64,000 nucleotides of DNA. Origin: Ectothiorhodospira lacustris. Lineage in GTDB: Bacteria; Pseudomonadota; Gammaproteobacteria; Ectothiorhodospirales; Ectothiorhodospiraceae. Positions within the stretch are counted from its first letter, which is position 1. The number at the start of each line of letters is the position of its first letter. This document shows, in pieces, positions 56,388 to 64,000 of this stretch. The stretch covers positions 31,801-95,800 of the forward strand of contig NZ_JAJNQN010000015.1 in the NCBI RefSeq assembly GCF_022227845.1, written 5' to 3'. Both the position numbers and the translations under genes were made by a program. The notes below the pieces were generated by a model that saw nothing but the letters and a program-made list of their open reading frames with translations, was not told where the DNA came from and did not search any database.

Positions 56388-57323
56388 ATGACCCTGACAG
56401 AATTGCGTTATATCGTGGCGGTGGCACGGGAGCGGCATTTCGGCCGGGCCGCCGAGGCCTGTCATGTGAGCCAGCCCACCCTGAGCGTGGCGGTGAAGAA
56501 GCTGGAGGAAGAACTGGGTGTGATGCTGTTTGAGCGCAGCAAGACCGAGGTCAGCATCACCCCGGTGGGCGAGGAAGTGGTGCAGCAGGCCCAGCGCATT
56601 CTGGAAGGGGTGGATACCCTGGTGGATCTGGCCCGTCAGGGCAAGGATCAGCTGGCCGGCCCCCTGCGCCTCGGCGCCATCCATACCATCGGTCCGTACC
56701 TGCTGCCCCATCTGGTGCCTGAGATACACCGCCGGGCGCCGCAGCTCCCCCTGATCATCGAGGAGAACTACACCGCACGCCTGGCCGAGGGACTCAGGCA
56801 GGGAGAACTGGACGTCATCATCGTGGCGCTACCCTTCGAGCAACCGGGGGTGGTGACCCTCCCGCTGTATGCCGAACCCTTCGTTGCCGTGCTGCCCGCC
56901 GATCACCCGCTGGCGCAACGTCAGAAGCTGGATATCGATGAACTGGCACAGGAAAACCTGCTGCTGCTGGGAGCGGGGCACTGTTTCAGGGAGCAGGTCC
57001 TGCTGGCCTGTCCCGCCTGTCATTCCACGGTATCTTCAGGCAACCGTATCCAGCATTCGGTGGAGGGCAGTTCCCTGGAAACCATCCGTCACATGGTAGT
57101 GACCGGCATGGGGGTGACCATCCTGCCCTGTTCAGCCGCGGGCGCGGATCGCTACGCCCGGCATCTGCTGGCAATCCGACGCTTCAATGACCCCGTGCCC
57201 GAGCGTCGGGTGGCCCTGGCCTGGCGCAGCAGCTTTCCGCGTCCCCGCGCCATCGAGGTGGTCCGGCAGGCCATCATGGAGATCCATGTGCCCTGCCTGG
57301 AGCACGTCAAGGGCGCCGCCTGA
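56388..57323 (+). CDS. oxyR: Hydrogen-peroxide sensor regulator OxyR
   Basis: A 311-residue LysR-family activator. The N-terminal winged helix-turn-helix reads T-L-T-E-L-R-Y-I-V-A-V-A and H-V-S-Q-P-T-L-S-V-A-V-K-K-L-E. The redox pair is Cys199 and Cys208 (G-H-C-F-R-E-Q-V-L-L-A-C), the same positions as in E. coli OxyR, where peroxide forms a disulfide and turns on catalase and peroxiredoxin genes. Extra cysteines occur in C-P-A-C-H. The E-G-S-S-L-E-T-I-R-H-M-V segment is family-typical. It converges with the GGDEF gene, with no catalase or ahp gene adjacent. Confidence 0.95.
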   Translation: MTLTELRYIVAVARERHFGRAAEACHVSQPTLSVAVKKLEEELGVMLFERSKTEVSITPVGEEVVQQAQRILEGVDTLVDLARQGKDQLAGPLRLGAIHTIGPYLLPHLVPEIHRRAPQLPLIIEENYTARLAEGLRQGELDVIIVALPFEQPGVVTLPLYAEPFVAVLPADHPLAQRQKLDIDELAQENLLLLGAGHCFREQVLLACPACHSTVSSGNRIQHSVEGSSLETIRHMVVTGMGVTILPCSAAGADRYARHLLAIRRFNDPVPERRVALAWRSSFPRPRAIEVVRQAIMEIHVPCLEHVKGAA

Positions 57324-57327
57324 AGGA

Positions 57328-58266
57328 TCATTCCGCCCATTCGATCCGGTCGCGGCCTGCCTGCTTGGCCCGGTACATGGCCTGGTCGGCACGCTGGAAC
57401 AGGCTGTGGGGGGTGTCTTCCTCTCGATAGATGGTCACGCCGATGCTGGCAGTGACCTCGACATGATCCCCGCCTCCCAGGGGCAGGGGGCAGTCGCGGA
57501 TGGCCTCATGGACCCGGGCGGCTCCCACGGCCGCCGCCGGGGCATCGGTGCCGGCCATCAGGATGACGAATTCTTCGCCCCCGAAGCGGAACACCATGTC
57601 ACTCTTGCGGGTGACTTCCCGCAGACGCTGCGCCACGGCCATCAACACCTGGTCGCCGGAATGATGGCCATGGTGGTCATTGATGCGCTTGAAGTGGTCC
57701 ACATCCAGCACCAGCATGGCCATCGGCTGTGCGGTACGACGGCACACGGCCAGTTCCCGCTCCACGGCCCGATTCATTCCGGTACGGTTCTGCAGGCCGG
57801 TGAGGGGGTCCGTCTGGGCCGCCTGCAGGGCCTCGTAATAGAGGAGGGCATTACGCAGCGGATAGATCAGGGCGGTCAGGGCCTCTTCCAGGGCTGCCAG
57901 TTCCGACTCCCGGAATTTACGTCCCCGCAGCAGCCGGAGTTCCCCCAGCTCACACTGGTCCACCATCAGGTTGTAACGACAGCTATGTCGGGACAAGCGG
58001 CCGCGGCTCACATGAATGCCCCGGTCTTCACGATCGAAGGTCAGGCCGTCGTGGGGGATGCGCCAGGCGATGGAGTTGGAGAAGATATCAATCAGTTCGT
58101 CCAGGTCCAGGGTGGTCTGCAGTCGGTGCAGTAGCCGCGGTGTGTCGATCAGTTCGGTCGGGCCGGGGGGCGCGGCGCGGCCACCCAGGAACTGCGGGGC
58201 TTTGACCACGGTGTTACCTGCTTGGTAACGGGTTTCAATCGGGGCCTGGATGATTTGACGGATCAT
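57328..58266 (-). CDS. GGDEF diguanylate cyclase
   Basis: 312 residues from ATG 58266; the upstream frame extension has no coding character. The N-terminal about 145 residues have no strong domain match but look GAF-like, with a helix-rich region (L-D-L-D-E-L-I-D-I-F-S-N-S-I-A-W-R). The C-terminal GGDEF domain starts T-D-P-L-T-G-L-Q-N-R. It has the active-site motif G-G-E-E-F near 230, so it should make cyclic-di-GMP, and the end Q-A-M-Y-R-A-K-Q-A-G-R-D is typical. There is no TM segment. An AT-rich inverted repeat lies about 60 bp upstream of the start. Cyclic-di-GMP links naturally to the exopolysaccharide genes, though that connection is inference. Confidence 0.92.
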   Translation of the reverse strand: MIRQIIQAPIETRYQAGNTVVKAPQFLGGRAAPPGPTELIDTPRLLHRLQTTLDLDELIDIFSNSIAWRIPHDGLTFDREDRGIHVSRGRLSRHSCRYNLMVDQCELGELRLLRGRKFRESELAALEEALTALIYPLRNALLYYEALQAAQTDPLTGLQNRTGMNRAVERELAVCRRTAQPMAMLVLDVDHFKRINDHHGHHSGDQVLMAVAQRLREVTRKSDMVFRFGGEEFVILMAGTDAPAAAVGAARVHEAIRDCPLPLGGGDHVEVTASIGVTIYREEDTPHSLFQRADQAMYRAKQAGRDRIEWAE

Positions 58267-58325
58267 GTGTCCTGTCTCGGCTCTGTTCCTCTGTGAAGTA
58301 ATTGAAGCGAATTCCGTGCCACCTA

Positions 58326-58352
58326 TAAATATTTTAATAAAACAAATATTTA
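58326..58352. promoter_or_regulatory. AT-rich inverted repeat upstream of GGDEF gene
   Basis: TAAATATT (58326-58333) and AATATTTA (58345-58352) form a perfect 8-bp inverted repeat with an 11-bp AT-only-but-one spacer, in otherwise GC-rich DNA. It lies between the divergent GGDEF and ABC-F genes and may be an operator or an AT-rich promoter element for the GGDEF gene. Confidence 0.45.
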
Positions 58353-58468
58353 TTGTTTTTTGATGCGCTGGGCGGCGGAAAAATGACGCCGCTGCCGGTC
58401 GGATTTTCCCGCCGGTGCCGGAAAGTCGTGCTGCGGTCTTTCGCGGCGGACTGATACACTCTGCCCCC

Positions 58469-60373
58469 ATGCTCAGACTCGAACATCTCTCCCTCAGACG
58501 CGGTACCCGGGTCCTGATCCAGGATGCGGATCTCACCATTCATCCGGGCTGGCGGGTGGGTGTGACCGGCGCCAACGGCACCGGCAAGTCCAGCCTGTTT
58601 GCCCTGCTGCGGGGGGAGCTGGCCCCTGACCAGGGGGAATGCAGTCTGCCTTCGGACTGGGTTATCGCCCACGTGGCACAGGAGGTGGAGGGGAGCGAAC
58701 GCAGCGCCCTGGATTACGTCATGGACGGCGACGCCGAGCTGCGTCGTCTGCAAGGGGATCTGGCCCGGGCGGAAGCCGCGGGGGAGGGGGCCCGGGTGGG
58801 GGAACTGCATGCCCGCCTGGATGCCATTGATGCCTGGACTGCGGAAAGCCGGGCCGGCAAGCTGCTCCACGGTTTGGGGTTTGGGCCGGGGGATGAGCGA
58901 CGCCCCATGGCCTCCTTTTCCGGTGGCTGGCGCATGCGCCTGAACCTGGGGCGTGCCCTGATGTGCCGGTCGGACCTGCTGTTGTTGGATGAACCCACCA
59001 ATCACCTGGACCTGGAGGCGGTGCTGTGGCTGGAGCGGTGGCTGATATCCTATTCGGGGACGTTGCTGCTCATCTCCCATGATCGGGACTTCCTGGACCG
59101 GGTGGTGACCCATGTGGCTCATATCGAGCAGGGCGGCATCCGGCTCTATACCGGCGATTATTCCGCCTTCGAATTGGCCCGTGCGGAGGCCCTCTCCCGC
59201 CAGCAGGCCCTGCATGAGCGCCAGCAGCGGGAAATCGAACACATGGAGACGTTCGTGGCCCGGTTCCGGGCCAAGGCCAGCAAGGCCCGCCAGGCCCAGA
59301 GCCGCCTCAAGGCCCTGGAGCGCATGACCCGGGTGGCCTCGGTCCATGCCGATTCACCGTTTCGTTTTGCCTTTCGCGAGCCCCTGCGCCTGCCCGATCC
59401 CTTGCTGAAGCTGGATCGCATCTCCGGCGGGTATGGCGAGACAGCGGTGATCCAGGGGGTCAAATACTCCCTGCATCCGGGGGCACGCCTGGGGTTGCTG
59501 GGCCCCAACGGCGCGGGCAAGTCGACCCTTATCCGGATCATGGCCGGGGACCTCGCCCCCCTGGTTGGCTCCCGGGAGCCGGCACCTGATCTGTCGGTGG
59601 GCTATTTCGCCCAGCACCAGCTGGAGCAGCTGGATCCCCAGGCCAGTCCCCTGCTGCATCTGCAGCGACTGGACGGCCGGGCTCGGGAGCAGGAACTGCG
59701 CAACTTCCTCGGTGGCTTCGGTTTTCTGGGGGATCAGGCCCTGGCGCCGGTAGAACCTTTCTCCGGTGGGGAGAAGGCCCGACTGGTGCTGGCCCTGCTG
59801 GTCTGGCAGCGGCCCAATCTGTTGCTGCTGGACGAGCCCACCAACCACCTGGACATGGACATGCGTCACGCCCTGGAGCAGGCCCTGCAGGATTTCGGGG
59901 GGGCGGTGGTGCTGGTGTCCCATGACCGTCACATGCTGCGCAGTGTCTGTGACGACTTCCTGCTGGTGGCCGATGGGGGCGCCCAGGCCTTTGAGGGTGA
60001 CCTGGAAGATTACCGGGACTGGCTGGCGGCCCGTGAGCGGGCCCAGGGGGGCGGTGACGTCCGGGAAATGGGTGGTGAACAGGGCGCGGCATCCCGCAAG
60101 GCCCGCAAGCGGGACGAGGCGGCACTCCGGCAGCGGCTCAAGCCCCTGCGGGATCAGGTGAGACGGCTGGAACGGGAACACGAAACCCTGGAGCAGGAAA
60201 AACGGTCCCTGGATGAGGCCCTGGCGGACCCCGCGATCTATGAGGCATCCGCCAGGGAGCGCCTGCAGTCGCTGCTGGGCCGCCAGGCGGAAACCGCCCG
60301 GCGGCTGGCCGAGGTGGAATCGACCTGGCTGGAGGCCTGCGAGGCCCTGGAGATTGCGGAGTCGGCGGACTAG
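58469..60373 (+). CDS. ABC-F family ATPase (YheS-like)
   Basis: 634 residues from ATG 58469. Two tandem ABC domains have no membrane part. First Walker A is G-A-N-G-T-G-K-S-S near 34, signature F-S-G-G-W, Walker B L-L-L-L-D-E-P-T-N-H-L-D. A helical linker (about 235-300) carries K-A-x-x-A-R-Q-A-Q-S-R. Second Walker A is G-P-N-G-A-G-K-S-T, with F-S-G-G-E-K-A-R and a second D-E-P-T-N-H-L-D. A C-terminal Arg/Glu/Leu coiled coil covers about 545-630. ABC-F proteins bind the ribosomal E site and rescue stalled translation; YheS is the closest described type by layout. Confidence 0.93.
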   Translation: MLRLEHLSLRRGTRVLIQDADLTIHPGWRVGVTGANGTGKSSLFALLRGELAPDQGECSLPSDWVIAHVAQEVEGSERSALDYVMDGDAELRRLQGDLARAEAAGEGARVGELHARLDAIDAWTAESRAGKLLHGLGFGPGDERRPMASFSGGWRMRLNLGRALMCRSDLLLLDEPTNHLDLEAVLWLERWLISYSGTLLLISHDRDFLDRVVTHVAHIEQGGIRLYTGDYSAFELARAEALSRQQALHERQQREIEHMETFVARFRAKASKARQAQSRLKALERMTRVASVHADSPFRFAFREPLRLPDPLLKLDRISGGYGETAVIQGVKYSLHPGARLGLLGPNGAGKSTLIRIMAGDLAPLVGSREPAPDLSVGYFAQHQLEQLDPQASPLLHLQRLDGRAREQELRNFLGGFGFLGDQALAPVEPFSGGEKARLVLALLVWQRPNLLLLDEPTNHLDMDMRHALEQALQDFGGAVVLVSHDRHMLRSVCDDFLLVADGGAQAFEGDLEDYRDWLAARERAQGGGDVREMGGEQGAASRKARKRDEAALRQRLKPLRDQVRRLEREHETLEQEKRSLDEALADPAIYEASARERLQSLLGRQAETARRLAEVESTWLEACEALEIAESAD

Positions 60374-60403
60374 GGGCGACCGACAGTCTGCCGATACCGA
60401 GGA

Positions 60404-60829
60404 TTACTGCACGATGAAACCGGTGAAATAAAGCCCATTGATGGCCGGTGTGCCGGTGTGATCGGTCATGACCTGACGCAGGTTGTCCAGGGCCTCGGTG
60501 CGCAGCTGCTCCCGGGCCGCGGAGGTCTGCACCAGTTCCGGATCACGGCCGCCGAAATACAGGATCAGGTGGTGGCGGATCACCGGCATGTGGTGTTCCA
60601 CCAGCTGGGCCTCCTGCGCCGTCTCCACGTAGAGCTGGGCATTGAGCTGCAGATACTGGGCCCGGCGAGGATTGTCCAGATTCACCACCAGGGCCGGCTG
60701 CAGGGGGATATAGCCCGGCCAGGTGGCCCCCCCTCCGGAGGGCGCGGCCGGCGCCGTCTGACTCCACCCCAGCAGGGCGATCAGCAGCAGGGCCGGGAAA
60801 ACGGTCAGTTTGGTTCTTTGGCGTTGCAT
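60404..60829 (-). CDS. Exported FliL-like protein, non-flagellar context
   Basis: 141 residues from ATG 60829. A signal peptide (V-F-P-A-L-L-L-I-A-L-L-G-W-S with A-P-A-A cleavage) replaces the usual cytoplasmic-plus-TM start of FliL. The rest resembles the periplasmic FliL domain: Y-I-P-L-Q-P-A-L-V-V-N-L, L-Q-L-N-A-Q-L-Y-V-E-T, H-x-P-V-I-R-H-H-L-I-L-Y-F, L-R-T-E-A-L and the end I-N-G-L-Y-F-T-G-F-I-V-Q. No flagellar gene is in this window. Its role is unknown; stomatin/prohibitin-like stator organisation is known for true FliL. It follows a DUF2058 gene by 58 bp. Confidence 0.83.
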   Translation of the reverse strand: MQRQRTKLTVFPALLLIALLGWSQTAPAAPSGGGATWPGYIPLQPALVVNLDNPRRAQYLQLNAQLYVETAQEAQLVEHHMPVIRHHLILYFGGRDPELVQTSAAREQLRTEALDNLRQVMTDHTGTPAINGLYFTGFIVQ

Positions 60830-60887
60830 GTCTTGAGCCTGTGTGGAAGCAGTGAGGGTCCCGGCCCCGGTCGATTCGGCGGCCGGG

Positions 60888-61448
60888 TCATGGGGTGGAA
60901 TCGTCATCGCCGGGGAAGATCACCGTGCGGCTTGGGTCGATGCGCAGGATCTCGCGCCCCTGCGCCACGGGCAGCAGGTTGCGCCGGCCATCCAGAAACG
61001 CAATGCACAGACGGCCTTCCGCCAGGGCTGCCTGCTGTTCCGCCGTCACGTAGAGGTGCTTGATGGTGCTGCCCACCTGGAAGTGATAGGCCACATCGGC
61101 CTCCTCCTTGTTCATGCGGTGGGCCGCCACCAGTTGCCGGAGTTGGTGCTTGAGGGCGCGGGCATCGGGTCGGGGTACGGCTTGAGGCGCCGGCGTCTCT
61201 GATGCCTGTTGTCCTTGAGGCTTGCCGCGAGGTGTCTGCCCCTGGGGTTTGCCGGTTCTGCGTCCCGGACTGCGCGGGCCCTGGCGCTTGGGTCCGGCCC
61301 CGTGACCGCCCTTGCCGGGGGCGGCGTTTCGCGCCCCTCGGCGCTCACCCTGACGGGCGACAGGGGTCTTGGCCTGTTCGACCTGCTTGACCTGTTCTTC
61401 AGTGACCAGTCCGGCCTGGAGCAACTGCTCGCGGAGGCTCTGGGTCAT
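60888..61448 (-). CDS. DUF2058 family protein (YaiL-like)
   Basis: A 186-residue cytoplasmic protein of unknown function. The N-terminus S-L-R-E-Q-L-L-Q-A-G-L-V and the C-terminal domain (Q-L-R-Q-L-V-A-A-H-R-M-N, V-A-Y-H-F-Q-V-G-S-T-I-K-H-L-Y-V, L-C-I-A-F-L-D-G-R) match DUF2058. The middle (about 30-90) is low-complexity, Lys/Arg/Gly/Gln/Pro-rich and probably disordered or RNA-binding. It lies 3 bp after the MtfA-like gene and is part of the same operon. Confidence 0.9.
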   Translation of the reverse strand: MTQSLREQLLQAGLVTEEQVKQVEQAKTPVARQGERRGARNAAPGKGGHGAGPKRQGPRSPGRRTGKPQGQTPRGKPQGQQASETPAPQAVPRPDARALKHQLRQLVAAHRMNKEEADVAYHFQVGSTIKHLYVTAEQQAALAEGRLCIAFLDGRRNLLPVAQGREILRIDPSRTVIFPGDDDSTP

Positions 61449-61451
61449 GTC

Positions 61452-62285
61452 TTACTCCTTAACGTGCAAAACGCCGGGGCCCCGTGGCAGTCGAGCCAAG
61501 GGGTCCTGGCGGTAGAATTGGCGGAATTGCCCATAGACATCCGGATAGGACTGAGCCAGGGTCCAGGGTTCGACGAAGAAATATTCGCTCATTACGGCAA
61601 AGAATTCACCCGGTTCGCTGGCCGCATAGGGATCCAGGTCCACCGGCTCATCCCGGTCCAGCCGAGCATGTAGCTCATCGTAGGCCCTGCTCAGGGCCCG
61701 GGTCCAGTCCTGAATGGACATTTCCGGGTGCAGGGGCGGCATGCCGTTGGCCACACCGTTACGCAGGTCCAGGGTATGGACGAATTCGTGAATGGCCAGC
61801 GGCTCTCCCGCGGCCATGGCCGCCCAGGACAGCAGCACCGGCCCCCGCTCCCAGGCCTCGCCGCTGTAGGGGCTTTCATCCAGGTGCAGGATGCCGTCAT
61901 CGTCCATGATCTCTCGCCGGGGCAGAAAGTCATCGGGGTAGACGATGATGGTGGACCACTGGTCGTACCAGTCGATCCCCAGTTTGAGGATGGGGAGGCA
62001 CGCCTGCAGGGCGATGTGCAGGGCGATGGAAGGGTTGATCTCCAGGCCATGGGCACCGTGGAGGTGCTTTTCATGCAGAAACAGGGTAGCCAGGCGGCGC
62101 AACTCCGCCCGCTCGGTACCGCTCAGTCCGGTCAGTATGGGCTGCGCCGCCAGCCCGGCATGCCAGAGTACGTCCGGAATGGGGTCCCGGGCCAGGGTGC
62201 GCTGTCGTCGCCAGGATTTGAACAGAGGGGGCATGCCGGGGTGCGTCAGGTAGGGGTGGATCAGGGTCATTATGGGGGGTAGCAC
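61452..62285 (-). CDS. mtfA: MtfA-like zinc metallopeptidase
   Basis: A 277-residue zinc peptidase related to MtfA (M90), which in E. coli binds the Mlc repressor and so affects glucose PTS regulation. The zinc motif is H-E-F-V-H at about 166-170 within L-A-I-H-E-F-V-H-T-L-D, with the distal ligand glutamate in E-P-G-E-F-F-A-V-M-S-E-Y-F-F. W-R-R-Q-R near 26 and L-x-L-x-E-x-x-W are family features. The start could be GTG 62285 or ATG 62270; neither has a strong ribosome site. First gene of the mtfA-DUF2058-FliL-like operon and divergent from gshA. Confidence 0.88.
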   Translation of the reverse strand: MLPPIMTLIHPYLTHPGMPPLFKSWRRQRTLARDPIPDVLWHAGLAAQPILTGLSGTERAELRRLATLFLHEKHLHGAHGLEINPSIALHIALQACLPILKLGIDWYDQWSTIIVYPDDFLPRREIMDDDGILHLDESPYSGEAWERGPVLLSWAAMAAGEPLAIHEFVHTLDLRNGVANGMPPLHPEMSIQDWTRALSRAYDELHARLDRDEPVDLDPYAASEPGEFFAVMSEYFFVEPWTLAQSYPDVYGQFRQFYRQDPLARLPRGPGVLHVKE

Positions 62286-62339
62286 TGAAGTTTTCAGCCA
62301 CAGCCATAGTATGATGGCATGGCATGAAGGATGGCTCCG

Positions 62340-63926
62340 ATGGAGAAGTCAACGTTGTACACCCACTGTGAAACACGCCTACGGCAGATCCTCAACCTGG
62401 GCGGTGCCCGCTGTCTGCGGGGTACCCGCATCGGTCTGGAAAAGGAAAGCCTGCGGGTGGATACGGACGGCAGCATCGCCCGGACGCCCCACCCGCGCGC
62501 GCTCGGTTCGGCACTGACCCACCCCTGGATCACCACCGACTATTCCGAAGCCCTGCTGGAATTCATTACCCCGCCCTGCGATACCCCGGGTGAGGCCCTG
62601 GCCTTCCTGCGGGACCTGCACGCCTTCACCTATCCCCGCATCGATGATGAATTCCTCTGGGCCACCAGCATGCCCTGCGTGTTGGCGGGGGAGCAGGGGA
62701 TTCCGGTGGCCCGCTATGGCGATTCCAACGCCGGACGCATGAAGACCGTCTATCGTCTGGGTCTGGGTCACCGTTACGGGCGTCTGATGCAGGTGATCGC
62801 CGGCGTACATTTCAACTTTTCCATGGGCGAGTGTTTCTGGCCCATCTATCAGCAGGTACTGGGGGCAGAGGGAGAAGAGCCTCGCCGGTTTCGTGACCGC
62901 GGCTATTTCGGCATGATCCGCAACCTGCAGCGCCTGGGCTGGTTGATCCCCTACCTCTTCGGGGCCTCCCCGGCGGTGTGTCGATCCTTCCTCGCCGGCA
63001 AGCCCACCACCTTGGTGGAATTTGACGAGACCACTTTTTACGAACCCTGGGCCACCAGCCTGCGCATGGGTGATATCGGCTATCAGAACCGCAAGGAAGA
63101 AGAAAGCGGCATCAAGGCCAACTATGACAGCCTGGAGGGCTATGTCCGCAGCCTGTCCCGGGCCATCAACACGCCGTCGCCGGAATATGCCCGGATCGGC
63201 GTGGAGGTGGGCGGGGAATATCGCCAGCTCAACGCCAATATCCTGCAGATCGAAAACGAGTATTACAGTACCGTGCGCCCCAAACCCGTGACGGAGGGGG
63301 ATGAGCGACCCACGGTGGCTCTGGAGCGGCGTGGCGTGGCCTATGTGGAACTACGTTCGGTGGACGTGAATGCCTTTGATCCCCTGGGGGTCAATGAGTC
63401 CCAGCTTCGCTTCCTGGAGGCGTTCATGATCTATGCCTTGCTGCTGGACAGTCCGCCCATCAGCGAGGTGGAGCGTTTTGCCATTGATCACAACCAGAGC
63501 GCCACCGCCCACCGGGGCAGGGACCCGTCGCTGCAGCTCATGCGCAACGGCGGGCAGGTGCCGTTACGGGCTTGGGCGACCGAGGTGCTGGAGCAGATGG
63601 CACCGCTGTGTCGGGTGCTGGATGACGGCGACGCGGAGCAGCCCTATTCCCGTTCCTTGGCGGAGCAGCAGGCCAAGGTGGCCGATGCGAAGCTGACGCC
63701 TTCCGCCCGCATGCTGGCCCTGATGTGTGAGCGCGAGCAGGGTTTTCACGAGTTTGCGCGGCAGATGTCCCTGGCCCATGCAACCTGCCTGCGGGGAGCG
63801 GGGCTTGACCCGGCGAGGGAGGCGATGCTGGAGGCCGGGGCCCGGGAGTCCCTGGTACGACAGCAGCGCCTGGAGGCGGAGGATGACGTGTCCTTCGCCG
63901 AGTACCTGCGACGTTATTTTCGATAG
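62340..63926 (+). CDS. gshA: Glutamate-cysteine ligase, class I
   Basis: Makes gamma-glutamylcysteine, the first step of glutathione synthesis. ATG 62340 is preferred over ATG 62331 because AAGG (62327-62330) is then at correct spacing; the product is 528 residues, the normal length for the gammaproteobacterial class. Motifs are G-L-E-K-E-S-L-R-V near 36, T-D-Y-S-E-A-L-L-E-F-I-T-P, the substrate region H-F-N-F-S and Y-Q-N-R-K-E. R-S-V-D-V-N-A-F-D-P-L-G-V near 340 is family-diagnostic. It fits the redox theme with oxyR. Confidence 0.96.
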   Translation: MEKSTLYTHCETRLRQILNLGGARCLRGTRIGLEKESLRVDTDGSIARTPHPRALGSALTHPWITTDYSEALLEFITPPCDTPGEALAFLRDLHAFTYPRIDDEFLWATSMPCVLAGEQGIPVARYGDSNAGRMKTVYRLGLGHRYGRLMQVIAGVHFNFSMGECFWPIYQQVLGAEGEEPRRFRDRGYFGMIRNLQRLGWLIPYLFGASPAVCRSFLAGKPTTLVEFDETTFYEPWATSLRMGDIGYQNRKEEESGIKANYDSLEGYVRSLSRAINTPSPEYARIGVEVGGEYRQLNANILQIENEYYSTVRPKPVTEGDERPTVALERRGVAYVELRSVDVNAFDPLGVNESQLRFLEAFMIYALLLDSPPISEVERFAIDHNQSATAHRGRDPSLQLMRNGGQVPLRAWATEVLEQMAPLCRVLDDGDAEQPYSRSLAEQQAKVADAKLTPSARMLALMCEREQGFHEFARQMSLAHATCLRGAGLDPAREAMLEAGARESLVRQQRLEAEDDVSFAEYLRRYFR

Positions 63927-63952
63927 GCCGTCACGGCCGTTCAGGTGTCTTG

Positions 63953-64000
63953 ATGTCACCCCCGCGCAAGCACCCTGACGCCGCAGTCGCGAAGGCATTT
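63953..64000. repeat. Start of a dRS3-like repeat at window edge
   Basis: GTCACCCCCGCGCAAGC near 63957 resembles the left arm of the dRS3-like palindrome, but the following bases (ACCCTGACGCC) do not complete it, so it is a degenerate or truncated copy. The element may continue past the window. Confidence 0.4.

Overview
The window looks like the chromosome of a GC-rich gammaproteobacterium. Several gene orders point that way: dusB-fis at the end of an aroQ-accB-accC-prmA series, cutA-dsbD-tlpA, fxsA-groES-groEL, ampD/ampE beside rep, a class I gshA, and an OxyR whose two redox cysteines fall at residues 199 and 208. A PEP-CTERM protein-sorting/exopolysaccharide module suggests a biofilm or floc former. 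A relative of the Chromatiales/Ectothiorhodospiraceae is plausible, but that is inference. I found no rRNA, tRNA, CRISPR array or intact transposase gene.

Bases 1-11,000 are an accessory-looking block with visibly lower GC. It holds a TPR protein of the PrsT type (cut by the window edge), a GT1-type glycosyltransferase, a hexapeptide acyltransferase, a PEP-CTERM protein behind a near-consensus sigma-54 promoter, an RND efflux pair whose permease carries an extra TPR tail, and a second PEP-CTERM protein (THxN type) with a damaged 5' end. The change to GC-rich core genome at about 11.0 kb is abrupt.

Bases 11,000-26,200 are housekeeping genes, mostly on the minus strand: fis, dusB, a DUF3426 zinc-ribbon protein, prmA, accC, accB, aroQ, a TlpA-like thioredoxin, dsbD, cutA, and a tightly coupled thioredoxin/TolC-like/HlyD-like operon with no pump gene. 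On the plus strand follow fxsA, groES-groEL behind a perfectly placed CIRCE operator, and an OmpA-family protein.

Bases 26,600-38,000 carry copA, then a very short unit made of a Fur-box promoter and a strong terminator (a candidate small RNA), cvrA/nhaP2, rep, ampD, ampE, a histidine phosphatase, an inositol-phosphatase-like enzyme and bpt. Bases 38,000-53,400 carry metH, a GNAT-nitrilase fusion, an FKBP/SDR pair, a membrane-anchored response regulator with an HDOD protein, hrpB, two Slp lipoproteins, a pentapeptide-repeat membrane protein and a TraB-family protein. Bases 53,400-64,000 carry a TPR lipoprotein coupled to an adenylate/guanylate cyclase, oxyR, a GGDEF protein, an ABC-F ATPase, a FliL-like exported protein, a DUF2058 protein, an MtfA-like peptidase and gshA.

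Intergenic DNA is rich in repeats. The main family has dRS3-like palindromes (ATTCCC-N8-GGGAAT) in pairs, next to degenerate 20-bp tandem units, and in several copies it is bounded by inverted ends related to CTGAACAAGTCC. There are also short tandem arrays with units of 8, 9, 41 and 100 bp. One of these fills the shared promoter region of rep and ampD and ends at the ampD ribosome-binding site.
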